43,836 bases of DNA, taken from Micrococcales bacterium. GTDB lineage: Bacteria; Actinomycetota; Actinomycetes; S36-B12; UBA10799. The notes under the pieces are model-generated. The model saw nothing but the letters and a program-made list of their open reading frames with translations. It was not told the DNA's origin and did not search any database. The stretch spans positions 1 through 43,836 of the forward strand of contig JADKAV010000017.1 in NCBI GenBank assembly GCA_016719135.1, in the 5' to 3' direction. The position numbers and the translations under genes are program-made. Of the stretch, positions 17,236-27,898 are shown piece by piece (position 1 is the first letter of the stretch; each line of letters starts with the position of its first letter).

Positions 17236-18456
17236 TCAGGCGATCCCAAGCAGTGCATCGACCGCACGGGACATGAGCCCCGGGCCTCCTGGATCATCGC
17301 CTCCCCGCAGCCGCTGCTCCTGCGCCCAAGCATCCACGGCCGCAAGCGCGCGGGGCGTATCGAGATCATCGGACAGCGCGAACGTCAGTTCCTCGACGGC
17401 TCTTTCGGACGAGGGCCCAGTGGGCCGGGAGAAGGCCCCGCGCCACGCGGACAGTCGCAGCGCCGCCTCGTCGAGCAGTTCCGGCGACCACGGCCAGTCC
17501 TCGCGGTAGGACTGCGACAGGATCGCCAACCGGATGGTCATGGGATCCACGCCACTTTCCCGCAGCCGCGAAACAAAAACGAGGTTCCCCAGGGACTTGC
17601 TCATCTTCGAGCCCTCGTAGGAGACCATCGGCGCGTGAATGTACGCCCGCGCGAAAGGCCACCCCTCCAGAACCTCCCCCTGCGCCGCGCTCATCTCGTG
17701 ATGGGGGAAGACCAGATCCCGACCTCCACCCTGCACGTCGAATGCCGGGCCCAGGAACTCCAGGGCGATAGAGGCGCACTCGATGTGCCACCCAGGTCGA
17801 CCCGGTCCCAACTCGCTGTCCCACTGTGGTTCGCCAGGACGCGGCGCCTGCCACAGCAGCGGATCGACAGGATTGCGCTTGCCCGGGCGCTGCGGGTCTC
17901 CCCCACGCTCAGCGGACAGAGTCACCATGTCCGGTTCGGTCAAATGGCTCACCCGGCCGAAGCGAGCCGCCGATTCCGCGGAGAAATACAGGTCGGACTC
18001 CACCGGGTACGCAGCGCCGGCATCGCGCAATTCCATCACCCGGCGCGCAGCAAGATCCACGGATTCCACAGCTCCCACCAGATGAGTCGGTGGCAGTACA
18101 CGCAGCGCGACCATGTCGTCGCGGAAACGCTGGATCTCGAAGTCGGCGAGCTCGCGCCAATCGACCCCGTCTCGGGCTGCCCGCTCCAGCAGGGGATCGT
18201 CGATGTCGGTGACGTTCTGCACGTAGCGCACGGAGTGACCGGTCGCCAGCCAGAAGCGATGGATCGTGTCGAAGAGTACGTAGGTGGCCGCATGGCCGAT
18301 ATGGGTGGCGTCGTACGGCGTTATTCCGCAGACGTACATGCGCGCCTCGGCCCCGGGATTCAGCGGTTTCACCGACCCGGTGCCGGTGTCGAAAGCGGTC
18401 AGGTCCGCGTGCAACGCAGGCAGGGGCGGGATCGATTCGGCGGGCCAGGAGAGCAC
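17236..18456 (-). CDS. mshC: Mycothiol biosynthesis ligase MshC (Cys:GlcN-Ins ligase)
   Basis: 406-aa ATP-dependent ligase joining L-cysteine to GlcN-inositol in mycothiol synthesis, derived from cysteinyl-tRNA synthetase. Zinc ligand C43 is in MYVCGITPYDATHIGH, the HIGH motif is at 52-55, and SKMSKSLGN is near residue 290. It lacks the tRNA-binding C-terminal extension of true CysRS. Its location directly before a SCO1664-like gene and DUF3090 is the standard mshC neighbourhood, which supports MshC over CysS. GTG start 18456 has a TAGGCT box 6 nt upstream, so the transcript is probably leaderless. Confidence 0.92.
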   Translation of the reverse strand: MLSWPAESIPPLPALHADLTAFDTGTGSVKPLNPGAEARMYVCGITPYDATHIGHAATYVLFDTIHRFWLATGHSVRYVQNVTDIDDPLLERAARDGVDWRELADFEIQRFRDDMVALRVLPPTHLVGAVESVDLAARRVMELRDAGAAYPVESDLYFSAESAARFGRVSHLTEPDMVTLSAERGGDPQRPGKRNPVDPLLWQAPRPGEPQWDSELGPGRPGWHIECASIALEFLGPAFDVQGGGRDLVFPHHEMSAAQGEVLEGWPFARAYIHAPMVSYEGSKMSKSLGNLVFVSRLRESGVDPMTIRLAILSQSYREDWPWSPELLDEAALRLSAWRGAFSRPTGPSSERAVEELTFALSDDLDTPRALAAVDAWAQEQRLRGGDDPGGPGLMSRAVDALLGIA

Positions 18457-18462
18457 CGGATC

Positions 18463-18468
18463 AGCCTA
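18463..18468 (-). promoter_or_regulatory. -10 box of mshC
   Basis: TAGGCT on the minus strand, 6 nt before the GTG start at 18456. The position fits a leaderless mshC transcript separate from the upstream SCO1664-like gene. Confidence 0.5.
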
Positions 18469-18525
18469 CTTGCCCCTCGCGCAGGACCGTGGGGTGCGGG
18501 CCACACGCCGACCACATACCAACGA

Positions 18526-19275
18526 TCAGATCAACGGCCACGGCAACGAGGGCCACTGCCCAGCGGGCACCGGGAAACGCCCTGCGTCGACCAGATCCCG
18601 CGCCCGACGGCGTGTCGCCGCGACCTCTGAGCGGGTCAACCACGGCCCCAACGCGTCGAAAGACTCGATGGCCGCGTCGACTGCATGCACGATGTCATCC
18701 GGTATCGGTTCTGCGGCCTTGCCCCACAGAACTGTGCGCAGTTTGGGCTCTTCGTGGAAGGTCACACCGTGGTCGATGCCGAACAGGCCTGACGCGGCAC
18801 GCAGTAGATGCCCGCCCTTGCGATCTGCATTGTTCGCAATCACATCGAATGCGATCATGCGCAGGGTCTGGCTGTCGTCGCGGTGCGTCACAATGACCGG
18901 GCCCTCCTCGGTCTCGGCCTCGACAACGGGTACCCAACCTTCGGGAATGCGCCCCGGTTCGAACGCCCCCAGGTCGATGCTCCCCTCCACCCAGAGTTGG
19001 ACGGTGCCGGGACCGGCCGGACCGTCCTCGCGCCAGGCGGTTTCGGGTACCAGACCCCACCCCAGCAACCCGTCAAGAACGGCAGCGGCCTTCTCCCGAC
19101 GACTGAGCGTGCCGGGTGGAAAATCCCACAGTGGTTGTTCGCCAGCCTGTGGCTTGTACACGACTCGAACCGGGCCCGATTCATCGGCCAGACTGCACAG
19201 CAAAGCGTTGTTGGACGAATCAGGCAACCTGCCGAGGACCTGAAGTTTCCCGCTGAGCAGCAGCTCCTCGTTCAT
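18526..19275 (-). CDS. SCO1664-family protein (PI3K/PI4K-like fold)
   Basis: 249-aa protein of the actinobacterial SCO1664 family, annotated by similarity to phosphatidylinositol 3/4-kinase catalytic folds. Visible features are VRVVYKPQAGEQPLWDFP (lysine in a kinase-like beta strand), FDVIANNADRKGGHLL (catalytic-loop-like Asp and Asn residues) and FGIDHGVTFH (metal-binding-like Asp). The reaction and substrate are unknown. ATG 19275 overlaps the DUF3090 stop as ATGA, so the two are translationally coupled; this order is conserved beside mshC. Confidence 0.85.
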   Translation of the reverse strand: MNEELLLSGKLQVLGRLPDSSNNALLCSLADESGPVRVVYKPQAGEQPLWDFPPGTLSRREKAAAVLDGLLGWGLVPETAWREDGPAGPGTVQLWVEGSIDLGAFEPGRIPEGWVPVVEAETEEGPVIVTHRDDSQTLRMIAFDVIANNADRKGGHLLRAASGLFGIDHGVTFHEEPKLRTVLWGKAAEPIPDDIVHAVDAAIESFDALGPWLTRSEVAATRRRARDLVDAGRFPVPAGQWPSLPWPLI

Positions 19276-19826
19276 GTCGCGTGGCGGCGATATCCGTTGG
19301 CCCGCGGACAGATGTGACCATCCGGGTCGATCGGAAGATGGCAGAACGGGCACGGCGGACGTCCGGCAGCAACCACCCGGGTGGCGCGGATCGAGAATGC
19401 CAACGCGTCCAGCGGGCTCATCCTCACCCGCAGCGTGTCGGGCCCGGAGTCGCTGTCGTCGCCGATGTCAGGGACATCGTCGCTGTCAGATTCCCCGTGT
19501 GCCTCGATGATCACGGTTTCGTCGGTGGGATCCCAGCCGATGCCCATGGACACCACCCGGAACTCCGCCTCGATCGGCTGGGCAAGCGCGTCGGTGTCGA
19601 TGAGGGACTCGTCGACGCTCTCAGGGACCTCGACACCACGATCACGGACCTGATCGAGCAACTCGATGACTTTCTCGGCCAGCACGCCGGCCTGTTCCTT
19701 CTCGCACATGACCGAGGTTGGGTCAGGGTCGCTCACCTGCAGGAAGAACGTTCGGTCGCCGGGTTCGCCGACCGTACCGACGACGAAACGCATGGGATGC
19801 GAGAAGGTCAATATTCGCCGGGCCAC
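19272..19826 (-). CDS. DUF3090 family protein
   Basis: 184-aa protein of unknown function, conserved in Actinobacteria next to a histidine phosphatase and the SCO1664-like gene. The N-terminus reads ARRILTFSHPMRFVVGTVGE. An acidic linker spans about residues 110-130. The C-terminus carries CPFCHLPIDPDGHICPR, a CxxC...C arrangement suggesting a zinc ribbon. GTG start 19826 has TAGGGT 7 nt upstream. Confidence 0.9.
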   Translation of the reverse strand: MARRILTFSHPMRFVVGTVGEPGDRTFFLQVSDPDPTSVMCEKEQAGVLAEKVIELLDQVRDRGVEVPESVDESLIDTDALAQPIEAEFRVVSMGIGWDPTDETVIIEAHGESDSDDVPDIGDDSDSGPDTLRVRMSPLDALAFSIRATRVVAAGRPPCPFCHLPIDPDGHICPRANGYRRHAT

Positions 19827-19833
19827 GGGCTCG

Positions 19834-19839
19834 ACCCTA
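19834..19839 (-). promoter_or_regulatory. Possible -10 box before DUF3090
   Basis: TAGGGT on the minus strand, 7 nt before GTG 19826, overlapping the end of the histidine phosphatase gene. The gene may be read both from its own leaderless promoter and by readthrough. Confidence 0.4.
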
Positions 19840-20493
19840 CTGCGAAGTCCGGCCGCCCACGACCGCGTCGGAGCCTTTCTCGTCTGGTTTACGCGCTAGG
19901 CGAATCGTTCCCGTGTCATTGATCCGTTCCACGAAAGGCCGGCGCGGTGTGTAGTGGACCACGCTGAGTGAGGCTGTATCGACCACGATGCGCTGGAAAT
20001 GGTCCAGGTGCAGGCCCAGGGCGTCGGCGAGGATCGCCTTGATCACGTCGCCATGGCTGACCACCCACACAACGGCGTCGGGATGCGAGCGCACGAGGTG
20101 CTGAACCCCGTGGGTGGCCCGGTGCGCCATCTGGGCCATGGTCTCGCCTTGCGGGAACTGCGCAGCCGACGGCAGCCATTGAACGGTCTCCCACGCCGGT
20201 TCCGTCGCCAACTCGCTGAGAGCCGCGCCACTCCAGTCGCCGTAGTCGCACTCGGCGAAACTGTCGTCGACCAGAGCCTGCGCCCGCCCGGCCGCGACCA
20301 AGTCGGCAGTCTGACGTGCCCGCAATTGTGGGCTTGTCACCAGCAGATCCAAAGGCACGTCGGTCAGTCGGCTACCCAGGTCAAGTGCCTGATCTCGACC
20401 GAGATCGTCCAGCGGAGAGTCACTGCGGCCAGCTAGGACACCGTCCACGTTGGCTACCGATCGACCATGCCGGATCAACAAGAGAGTCGTCAC
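19837..20493 (-). CDS. Histidine phosphatase family protein (MSMEG_4193-like)
   Basis: 218-aa phosphoglycerate-mutase-like phosphatase. The phosphohistidine motif LLIRHGRS is at residues 5-12, the second arginine region is VTSPQLRARQTA, and the second catalytic histidine lies in VVSHGDVIKAIL. This subfamily is found immediately upstream of DUF3090; its substrate is unknown. The frame is open to 20832, but GTG 20493 puts the RHG motif at the expected distance and has TAGTGT 7 nt upstream. Confidence 0.88.
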   Translation of the reverse strand: MTTLLLIRHGRSVANVDGVLAGRSDSPLDDLGRDQALDLGSRLTDVPLDLLVTSPQLRARQTADLVAAGRAQALVDDSFAECDYGDWSGAALSELATEPAWETVQWLPSAAQFPQGETMAQMAHRATHGVQHLVRSHPDAVVWVVSHGDVIKAILADALGLHLDHFQRIVVDTASLSVVHYTPRRPFVERINDTGTIRLARKPDEKGSDAVVGGRTSQ

Positions 20494-20500
20494 GTGGATC

Positions 20501-20506
20501 ACACTA
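20501..20506 (-). promoter_or_regulatory. -10 box of the histidine phosphatase gene
   Basis: TAGTGT on the minus strand, 7 nt before GTG 20493. It lies in the 37-bp divergent gap shared with corA. Confidence 0.45.
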
Positions 20507-20530
20507 GGCCGCGTAGGGCACACTGCGAAC

Positions 20531-21572
20531 GTGATTCGCGGCATGGGTTCGTACCTGGACGGCCATCTCATCAATGGCGAACAGCGCTCTGGGCTGACCG
20601 GCGAGATGCCCAGTGACGCCCGCGGTCTGCGGGATGCGCTCACGGAACTGTACGAGCAGGCGCGCAAGGAGCGAGGCCGATTCGTGTGGGTTGGTTTGTT
20701 CGAGCCCTCGCTGGCCGAGCTGAGCCTCATACAGTCGGTGTTCGACCTCGACCAGTTGCAGGTCGACGACGCAGCCAACCACCGCCAGCGACCCAAGGTG
20801 GAACTCAGCGACCGCTCTGCGTTCGTGATCATGAAGCTGCTTTCCTACTACGAGAAGACCTCCGACGTAGAGACCGGCCAGATCGCGATCTTCCTGGCCG
20901 AACACTTCGTCATCACCGTGCGCTACGGACCGCTGGGTGACATCACCGGCATCCGCCGCAGGCTGGAATCCGACCCCGATTTCCTGGCGTTCGGTCCAAC
21001 CGCCGTGGCCCACGCGATCATGGATGCGACCGTCGATGGGTACTTGGCCGTCGCCGAGGAAGTCGCACGCGACATCGAGGAGCTCGAGGAGTCCGTGTTC
21101 AGCGCGGAGCGGACCAGCGATGCCGAGATGATCTACCGGATCAAGCGCGAGAACCTTGAGATGCGGCGTGCAGTCAGTCCCCTGGTCGCCTTCTCCCACG
21201 CGCTCGTCCGGGATTCCGTGCGGGGTATTCCAGAAGAGCTGCATCCCTATTTCCGGGATCTCGGCGACCATCTGCTGCGCGTGGCTGAGCACTCCGAAGG
21301 CAACGATCAACTGCTGATGACCCTGCTGATGGCGGCGACCTCACAGCAGGACTTGCAGCAGAACGCCGATATGCGCCGCATCAGTGCCTACGTCGCCATC
21401 GCCGCAGTGCCGACGATGATCGCCGGAATCTACGGAATGAACTTCGAGTGGATGCCCGAACTTCAGTGGCGTTACGGGTACTTACTGGTGCTGGGCCTCA
21501 TGCTGACGATCTGCGTGTCGCTGTATAGGGGTTTCCAAGCGTTCCGGATGGCTGTGAAGCGGTGCGCCGACT

Positions 21573-21583
<11 letters not shown>
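20531..21583 (+). CDS. corA: CorA-family Mg2+/Co2+ transporter
   Basis: 350-aa CorA channel. A large cytosolic alpha/beta domain with long helices occupies residues 1-285. Two C-terminal membrane helices follow: SAYVAIAAVPTMIAGIYGMNF, with the YGMN selectivity motif, and YGYLLVLGLMLTICVSLY. The periplasmic loop is acidic (EWMPE). GTG 20531 is preferred; ATG 20543 is an alternative. The stop overlaps the 3' end of convergent uppP by 11 bp. Confidence 0.92.
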
Positions 21584-22402
<819 letters not shown>

Positions 22403-22406
<4 letters not shown>

Positions 22407-23449
22407 GCCAGTCCGGCGGCTTCCACCACTTCGGACATGGTGCGCAGTGTTTGAAGCCGTTCTTCCAGGCTGCCCGCGTAGGTGGCCACGGTCAGCGTGG
22501 TGACACCGGCGTCGGCGTAAGCGTGGAGACGGTCGCGGACCCGGTCAGGGGGGCCGATCAGGGAGGTCTTGTCGATGAAGTCGAGCGGCACCGCAGCCAT
22601 CGCGCCGACCTGATCCTTGGACAGGTATTTGTTCTGGATGTCGATAGCGGCTTCTTCATACCCCATGCGGGAAGCCAGTCGGTTGTAGAAATTCTTCTCG
22701 CGACTGCCCATTCCCCCGATGTAGAGCGCAGAGTACGCGCGGACGGGCATGGCGCAGGCCTCGAGATCATCGCCGAAAACCACCGGCACGGTGGGGACGA
22801 CGTCGAAACCATCGAGGGTCTTGCCCACCTTCTGGCGGCCGGTTTCGATGCTGGACAGCAGCTCCCCCGCGAACTCGGGGGCGAAGAAGATCGCCAGCCA
22901 GCCGTCGAACAGTTCGCCTGTCAGTTCGAGGTTCTTCGGGCCGATGGCTGCGAGGTACATGGGGATCTGGTCGCGTACCGGGTGCACGGTGAGCGTCAAC
23001 GCTTTACCCGGCCCGTCCGGCAGCGGAAGTGTGAAGAACTCGCCGTCGTACTGCAGGCGCTCGCGGCGCAGAGCCTTGCGCACGATGTCGGTGTACTCGC
23101 GGGTGCGTGCCAGGGGCTTGTCGAACTTGACTCCGTGCCAGCCCTCCGAGACCTGCGGACCGGACACACCGAGGCCCAGCCGGAAGCGTCCACCCGACAG
23201 GGCATCCAGCGTGGCCGCGGTCATCGCACAGTTCGCCGGGGTTCGCCCCGGGATCTGGAAGATGGCACTTCCGATGTCGATCTGCTCGGTCTGCGCGGCG
23301 ACCCAGGCGAGCACCGTGGCCGCGTCCGATCCGTACGCCTCCGCGGCCCAGGCCACCGCGTAGCCCAGTCGGTCGGCCTCACGGGCCAGGGTGAGGTTGT
23401 CGGCGTCGTTACCGGCGCCCCAGTATCCGAGGTTCACTCCAAGTCGCAT
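22403..23449 (-). CDS. LLM-class oxidoreductase, probably F420-dependent
   Basis: 348-aa luciferase-like TIM-barrel oxidoreductase. The start MRLGVNLGYWGAG, the segment LSGGRFRLGLGVSGPQVSEGWHGV, and PMYLAAIGPKNLELTGELFDGW match the actinobacterial F420-dependent branch. The substrate is unknown. The frame extends to 23488, but ATG 23449 matches the family start and has TAGGCT 7 nt upstream (leaderless). It is coupled to uppP by overlapping stop and start codons. Confidence 0.88.
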
Positions 23450-23456
23450 GCCCGGC

Positions 23457-23462
23457 AGCCTA
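23457..23462 (-). promoter_or_regulatory. -10 box of the LLM oxidoreductase-uppP operon
   Basis: TAGGCT on the minus strand, 7 nt before ATG 23449. The same hexamer occurs before mshC and the histidine kinase gene. Confidence 0.5.
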
Positions 23463-23693
23463 GCCCGGGGATGGGACATCGCCCGCATAAGCCCAAGCTA
23501 AGTGGGTTTGGGGTTCAGCCGCGGGCCTGGAGACCCGTCGGGGAGTCCAGCGCGAATCCAGGAGTCGTACGACGCCCCCTCGACTCCCAACCACGCGTTC
23601 TACTCCACGATCCACACATGAGCGTGAGGCAACAACTCCGGCCTGCTGCCGACTCCAACCGCGTTTGTCAGGCCCGTGCGCCCGTGTCTCAGA

Positions 23694-23699
23694 TAGCGT
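23694..23699 (+). promoter_or_regulatory. -10 box of the aldo/keto reductase gene
   Basis: TAGCGT, 6 nt before GTG 23706. This supports GTG 23706 over the TTG at 23700 or the ATG at 23712. Confidence 0.4.
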
Positions 23700-23705
23700 T
23701 TGCTC

Positions 23706-24689
23706 GTGGAGATGCGATCGGTCGGCAGAAGCGGGCTGCGGGTGAGCCGGATCGCCCTGGGAACGATGACCTGGGGAAGGGACACCGACGAGCACGAGGC
23801 AGCCGAACTGCTCGACATGTTCTTGGGCGCTGGCGGCACGCTGGTGGACACCGCGGATGTCTATGCCGAGGGCGAGTCGGAGAAGATCCTGGGTCGTCTT
23901 CTTGTGGACAGCGATCGCCGCGACGCCGTCGTCATCGCGACAAAAGCAGTCTCACGGCCCAATAGCGAGCGCAGGTTCGACGCCTCCCGCAACCATCTAC
24001 TCAACAGCCTCAATGGGTCTTTGCGCCGACTCGGGGTGGACCACATCGACCTGTGGCAGTTGCACGCCTGGGACCCGCTGACCCCCATCGAGGAGACCCT
24101 GAGTGCAGTGGACATCGCTGTCTCCTCGGGCAAGGTGCGCTACGTGGGGATCAGCAACTACGCCGGCTGGCAGACGTCGCAGGTCGCCACGTGGCAGAGC
24201 GCCGCACCGGGACGCACGATTCCGGTCTGTTCGCAGATGGAGTACTCCTTGCTGCAGCGCGGTATCGAGCGGGAGGTCCTGCCGGCCCTCAAGGCCCACG
24301 GGATGGGACTGATCGCCTGGTCCGCCTTGGGCCGTGGCGTTCTGTCCGGGAAGTATCGTTCGGGCATCCCGGCGGACTCCCGCGCCGGCAACCCCGTGTT
24401 CGCCAGCTTCGTCCAGCCGTACCTGACCGAAGGCGCCCGCCGGATCGCAGATGCCACGGCTACCGCGGCCGAGGGGCTCGGTGTAAGTCCGACGGAGGTC
24501 GCGCTCGCCTGGGTCCGCGACCAGCCTGGTGTGACCGCGGCGCTGGTCGGCACGCGGACCGCGGCTCAACTACGCACGGCTCTGGCCAGCGAAGAACTCG
24601 AAATCCCCGACCAGATCGCACAGGCGCTCAGTGATGTCTCCGCACCCGCGATGTCGTACCCCGAATTCGGATGGAACCAGAGGAGTTGA
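23706..24689 (+). CDS. Aldo/keto reductase
   Basis: 327-aa NADPH-dependent reductase with an AKR TIM barrel. The catalytic tetrad can be read: Asp and Tyr in VDTADVYAEGESE, Lys in VIATKAV, His in LWQLHAWDP. The cofactor-binding end includes LVGTRTAAQLRTAL. It resembles the YajO/AKR11-12 group with broad carbonyl substrates. It is divergent from the LLM oxidoreductase, with about 255 bp between them. Confidence 0.9.
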   Translation: MEMRSVGRSGLRVSRIALGTMTWGRDTDEHEAAELLDMFLGAGGTLVDTADVYAEGESEKILGRLLVDSDRRDAVVIATKAVSRPNSERRFDASRNHLLNSLNGSLRRLGVDHIDLWQLHAWDPLTPIEETLSAVDIAVSSGKVRYVGISNYAGWQTSQVATWQSAAPGRTIPVCSQMEYSLLQRGIEREVLPALKAHGMGLIAWSALGRGVLSGKYRSGIPADSRAGNPVFASFVQPYLTEGARRIADATATAAEGLGVSPTEVALAWVRDQPGVTAALVGTRTAAQLRTALASEELEIPDQIAQALSDVSAPAMSYPEFGWNQRS

Positions 24690-24693
24690 GCGG

Positions 24694-26019
24694 CTACGAA
24701 CCGCTGGCGTACTCCCCCAATGCGCTCAACGGGATGGACAGCCACTGCGGGCGATTCCGCTTCTCGTAGACGGCTTCGTACGCTGCCTTGTCGATCATGT
24801 AGGCACGCAGTAATCGTTCATCGACAGGGCCCGTGGATGATTCGTAGCCGGCCCTAAATGCGGCGCAGACGTCACTGCGCCACCGGGCCGCAGCAGTCGT
24901 GTCGCCCGAGGCAAGCCACGCGATATAGGCAAATGACCGCAGCATGCCTGCCACGTCGCGCATCGGATGGTCGGGCAGGCGCCGGACCTCGAGACTGACC
25001 CCCGGTTCGCCCTCGAAATCGCACATCCGCCATCCGTGCGGTGTCCACAGCACCTGTCCGAGGTGTAGGTCTCCGTGCACGCGTTGGACGTCGACCTGAT
25101 CATTGCGGCGCATGACCTCCAGCTGTTCGAGCAGGTCGGCGAGCATCGGCACGATCTCTGGAACCGCTCGGGCTGCTCGGGTGATCCGCTCCGTGAGGCG
25201 TCCTTGGAGGTGCTCACCGGAAATGCTGGTTTGCGGAAACGACTTCGCCAGATCGGCATGCACACGGGCGGTGACCTGTCCGATTTCTCGGGCGCGTTCG
25301 ATGAAGTCGTCATCCTGCTTCAGCGCCTGGTACGCCAGAACTCCTGCGTCGACGGCGCCCGGATAGAACTCCTGGATGACTGCCAAATGTCCGTGAACCA
25401 CGTGCCCTTCGTTGGGATCGTGCCAGCCGCCGTTGATCCATCCGAGGATCTGCGCCACATCCTGACAACCGGACGTGGACAACCGCCAGGGCACTTCCAC
25501 CTCGGGATTGATGCCCGGATTGAGTCGCCGCAGCACCTTGACCAGGGCTCTGTCGTCGAACACCACAGACGTGTTGCTCTGTTCAACGTCCAGCAGCCGA
25601 AAGCTCGTCAGTCCCATCGCGTCGGCTCGCCATTGGGCCGCAGGCCGTGCCGGTGTTGCCCTCGGATCCAGCTGAGGACTTGCGCCCGTCGCCTCCAGCA
25701 GAGCCGCTACGCATGCGCCGTCGTTGACCGCGTCCACGAGCAGGCCCTGCGCGGTCGTTGCGATGACGTGCTTCTGAGCAAACGCAGCCCGGACCGCCAC
25801 CGGAACCTGGTAGACGTGCCAGCCCTGGCCGTCCAATTCCACGCCGAGGACCACGTGATCGAACCGGTCCATGCGATACCGCGACAGGATGCGCGAATCC
25901 ACCACGTCGTGGCCTTTGCCGGCGTACCACCGGCGTCCGGGTAGCCACGCGGTCAGCGCGGCGCACAACGCGTCGTCGGCCAGTTCCATATCCGTTGAGT
26001 CTGCCGGAATCTTCGACAT
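24694..26019 (-). CDS. mak: Maltokinase (GlgE pathway)
   Basis: 441-aa kinase phosphorylating maltose to maltose-1-phosphate, the substrate of GlgE for alpha-glucan synthesis. The N-terminal cap contains LPGRRWYAGKG, a hallmark of maltokinases. The APH-like catalytic core has VHGDLHLGQVLW (catalytic Asp) and MCDFEGEP (metal-binding Asp) and ends with AYEAVYEKRNRPQWLSIPL. It stands alone, neither fused nor next to treS. It ends 4 bp from the convergent aldo/keto reductase gene and its start lies 35 bp from the divergent acyl-CoA dehydrogenase. Confidence 0.92.
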   Translation of the reverse strand: MSKIPADSTDMELADDALCAALTAWLPGRRWYAGKGHDVVDSRILSRYRMDRFDHVVLGVELDGQGWHVYQVPVAVRAAFAQKHVIATTAQGLLVDAVNDGACVAALLEATGASPQLDPRATPARPAAQWRADAMGLTSFRLLDVEQSNTSVVFDDRALVKVLRRLNPGINPEVEVPWRLSTSGCQDVAQILGWINGGWHDPNEGHVVHGHLAVIQEFYPGAVDAGVLAYQALKQDDDFIERAREIGQVTARVHADLAKSFPQTSISGEHLQGRLTERITRAARAVPEIVPMLADLLEQLEVMRRNDQVDVQRVHGDLHLGQVLWTPHGWRMCDFEGEPGVSLEVRRLPDHPMRDVAGMLRSFAYIAWLASGDTTAAARWRSDVCAAFRAGYESSTGPVDERLLRAYMIDKAAYEAVYEKRNRPQWLSIPLSALGEYASGS

Positions 26020-26042
26020 GATGGCAGACCCGCACTCGGGAT

Positions 26043-26048
26043 TACCGT
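26043..26048 (+). promoter_or_regulatory. -10 box of the acyl-CoA dehydrogenase gene
   Basis: TACCGT, 6 nt before GTG 26055; consistent with a leaderless transcript. Confidence 0.4.
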
Positions 26049-26054
26049 GAGAGC

Positions 26055-27684
26055 GTGAGTACGCACACTGTCATCAACCAGCCGCCACCGCTGATCCACA
26101 ACACCTTCACCGACGACGCTGCCCTGATCGACGCGGTCGCGGCCTTCGGCGGTCAACCCGATGAGACCGGCTTGGTCGAGTTGGGTGAGCTAGCAGGCTC
26201 GGAGCAGGCGCGTGAGTGGGGGCGCCTGGCCAACGAGATCACGCCCGTCCTCCGCACACACGACCGGTACGGCAACCGCATCGACGAGGTTGAGTTCCAC
26301 CCCGCGTGGCACGAGCTCATGACCGTCGCGGTCGCCCACGGCCTGCATGCGGCCCCGTGGACCGCGGACGACAAGGCAGCGCATGTGCACCGCGCGGCGA
26401 AATTCATCACATGGGCCGAGGTCGAGGCGGGCCATGGGTGCCCGATCTCCATGACGTACGCCGCGATCCCGGCGTTGCGTGTGGACGCCGAGGGCACGAG
26501 AGACTGGGTACAGGGCCTGACCAGTCGGGAGTACGACTTCCGGACTGCGCGCACCACAGAGCAAGACGGGCTTGATCGCGGGCATGGCCATGACCGAGAA
26601 GCAAGGCGGCTCGGATGTCCGGACGAACACCACGGTCGCCACCCCGACCGACGACGGCTATCTGCTCACCGGGCATAAATGGTTCTGCTCGGCGCCGATG
26701 AGTGACGTGTTCCTCGTGCTCGCGCAGGCGCCCGGCGGGCTGACCTGCTTCATCGTTCCCAGAGTCCTGCCGGACGGCACCCGCAACGTGTTCGAAATCC
26801 AACGGCTCAAGGACAAACTCGGCAACCGTTCGAACGCCTCCAGTGAGATCGAGTTCAACGGCACGTGGGCGCAGCGACTGGGCGAAGAGGGGCGCGGCGT
26901 GCGAACCATCGTCGAGATGGTGTCCGCGACGCGGCTGGATACGGTTCTGGGCTCCACCGGTCTCATGCGCAAGGCGCTGTCCGAGGCGATCTGGCACGCG
27001 GAGCACAGGGAGGCGTTCGGCGCCAGGCTCATCGACCAGCCGCTGATGCGCCAGGTCCTCGCGGATATGGCTCTTGAGGTCGAGGCCGCGACCTGGCTGG
27101 GCATCCGCTTGGCACACGCGGTGGACGCCTCGTCGGCCGGTTCGAGCGAGCAAGCCGCGTTCCGTCGCATCGCCCTGCCGATGTCGAAGTACTACGTGTG
27201 CAAGCGCGCGCCCGGGCTGACTTTCGAGGCGATGGAGTGCCTGGGTGGCGTGGGTTATGTCGAGGACACCGGGATGCCCCGGCTGTACCGGGAGGCTCCG
27301 GTCAACTCCATCTGGGAGGGCTCGGGCAACGTGAACGCTTTGGATCTGCTGCGTGCCATTTCCCGCAACCCCGAGAGTTTGGACGCCTACCTGCAGAACC
27401 TCGCCCCGGCTGCCGGCTGTGACGAGGCGTTCGACACCGGCTTGCGCGACGTACTCAACGCTCTGGCCCAGAACCCCGCGGGCGCGCCCGCTCGCGCACG
27501 CTGGCTCGCGGAGAAGATGGCACTGCTGCTGCAGGCGTCGCTGCTGGTGACACACGCGCCGTCGGCGGTTTCCGAGGCGTTCATCGCGACGCGGCTGCGT
27601 CAGGCCGAGGGGACGTACGGCGTGGTGGACATGGGCGCACAGGACATCGACGCGATTTTGGAGCGGGCCAGCGTGGGGGGTTGA
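26055..27684 (+). pseudogene. AidB-like acyl-CoA dehydrogenase, split by a 1-nt frameshift
   Basis: Flavoprotein of the AidB branch of acyl-CoA dehydrogenases, about 542 aa if the frame is restored, which is the AidB length. The N-terminal part reads LIDAVAAFGGQPD and LTSREYDF. The C-terminal part has GMAMTEKQGGSDVRTNTT, LTGHKWFCSAPMSDVFLVLA and CLGGVGYVEDTGMPRLYREA. After EYDF one extra C near 26541 shifts the frame; removing it restores GLRAPQSKTGLIAGMAM. The rest is well conserved, so sequencing error or recent loss are both possible. AidB is associated with the alkylation response, but the physiological substrate is uncertain. Confidence 0.85.
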
Positions 27685-27711
27685 TGGGTGGCTCTGGCGG
27701 TCCGGTGTGAT

Positions 27712-27825
27712 CCGTTGGAGTTAGGTACGTACGTTGGAGGTCGGTACAGGCGTTGGAGTTGCACGGCCCGCGGTTGTCTCACGGATGTGCGCTTATCCAA
27801 CGCCTGTACCTAACTCCAACGGCTG
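27712..27825. repeat. R1 copy c: hairpin repeat
   Basis: The outer arms are a perfect 17-bp inverted repeat (27712-27728 and 27806-27822). Inside are two more direct CGTTGGAG subunits, the centre GCACGGCCCGCGGT, and inverted subunits. It lies just after the acyl-CoA dehydrogenase stop. Confidence 0.9.
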
Positions 27826-27898
27826 TCGTCGTCAGGCCGTGTTGACTCGCAGGGTTTCACCGCTGTCGGGGCGCCACGAGTCGCCGGGCGTGAGCTCT

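Noticed and set aside
17236..18456. Cysteinyl-tRNA synthetase CysS
   Set aside because: HIGH and KMSKS motifs are shared with CysRS, but the length, the lack of a C-terminal tRNA-binding part and the SCO1664/DUF3090 neighbourhood point to MshC.
17140..18630. 496-codon plus-strand open frame opposite mshC
   Set aside because: Shadow frame; MshC signature motifs are on the minus strand, and the frame begins inside repeat R1.
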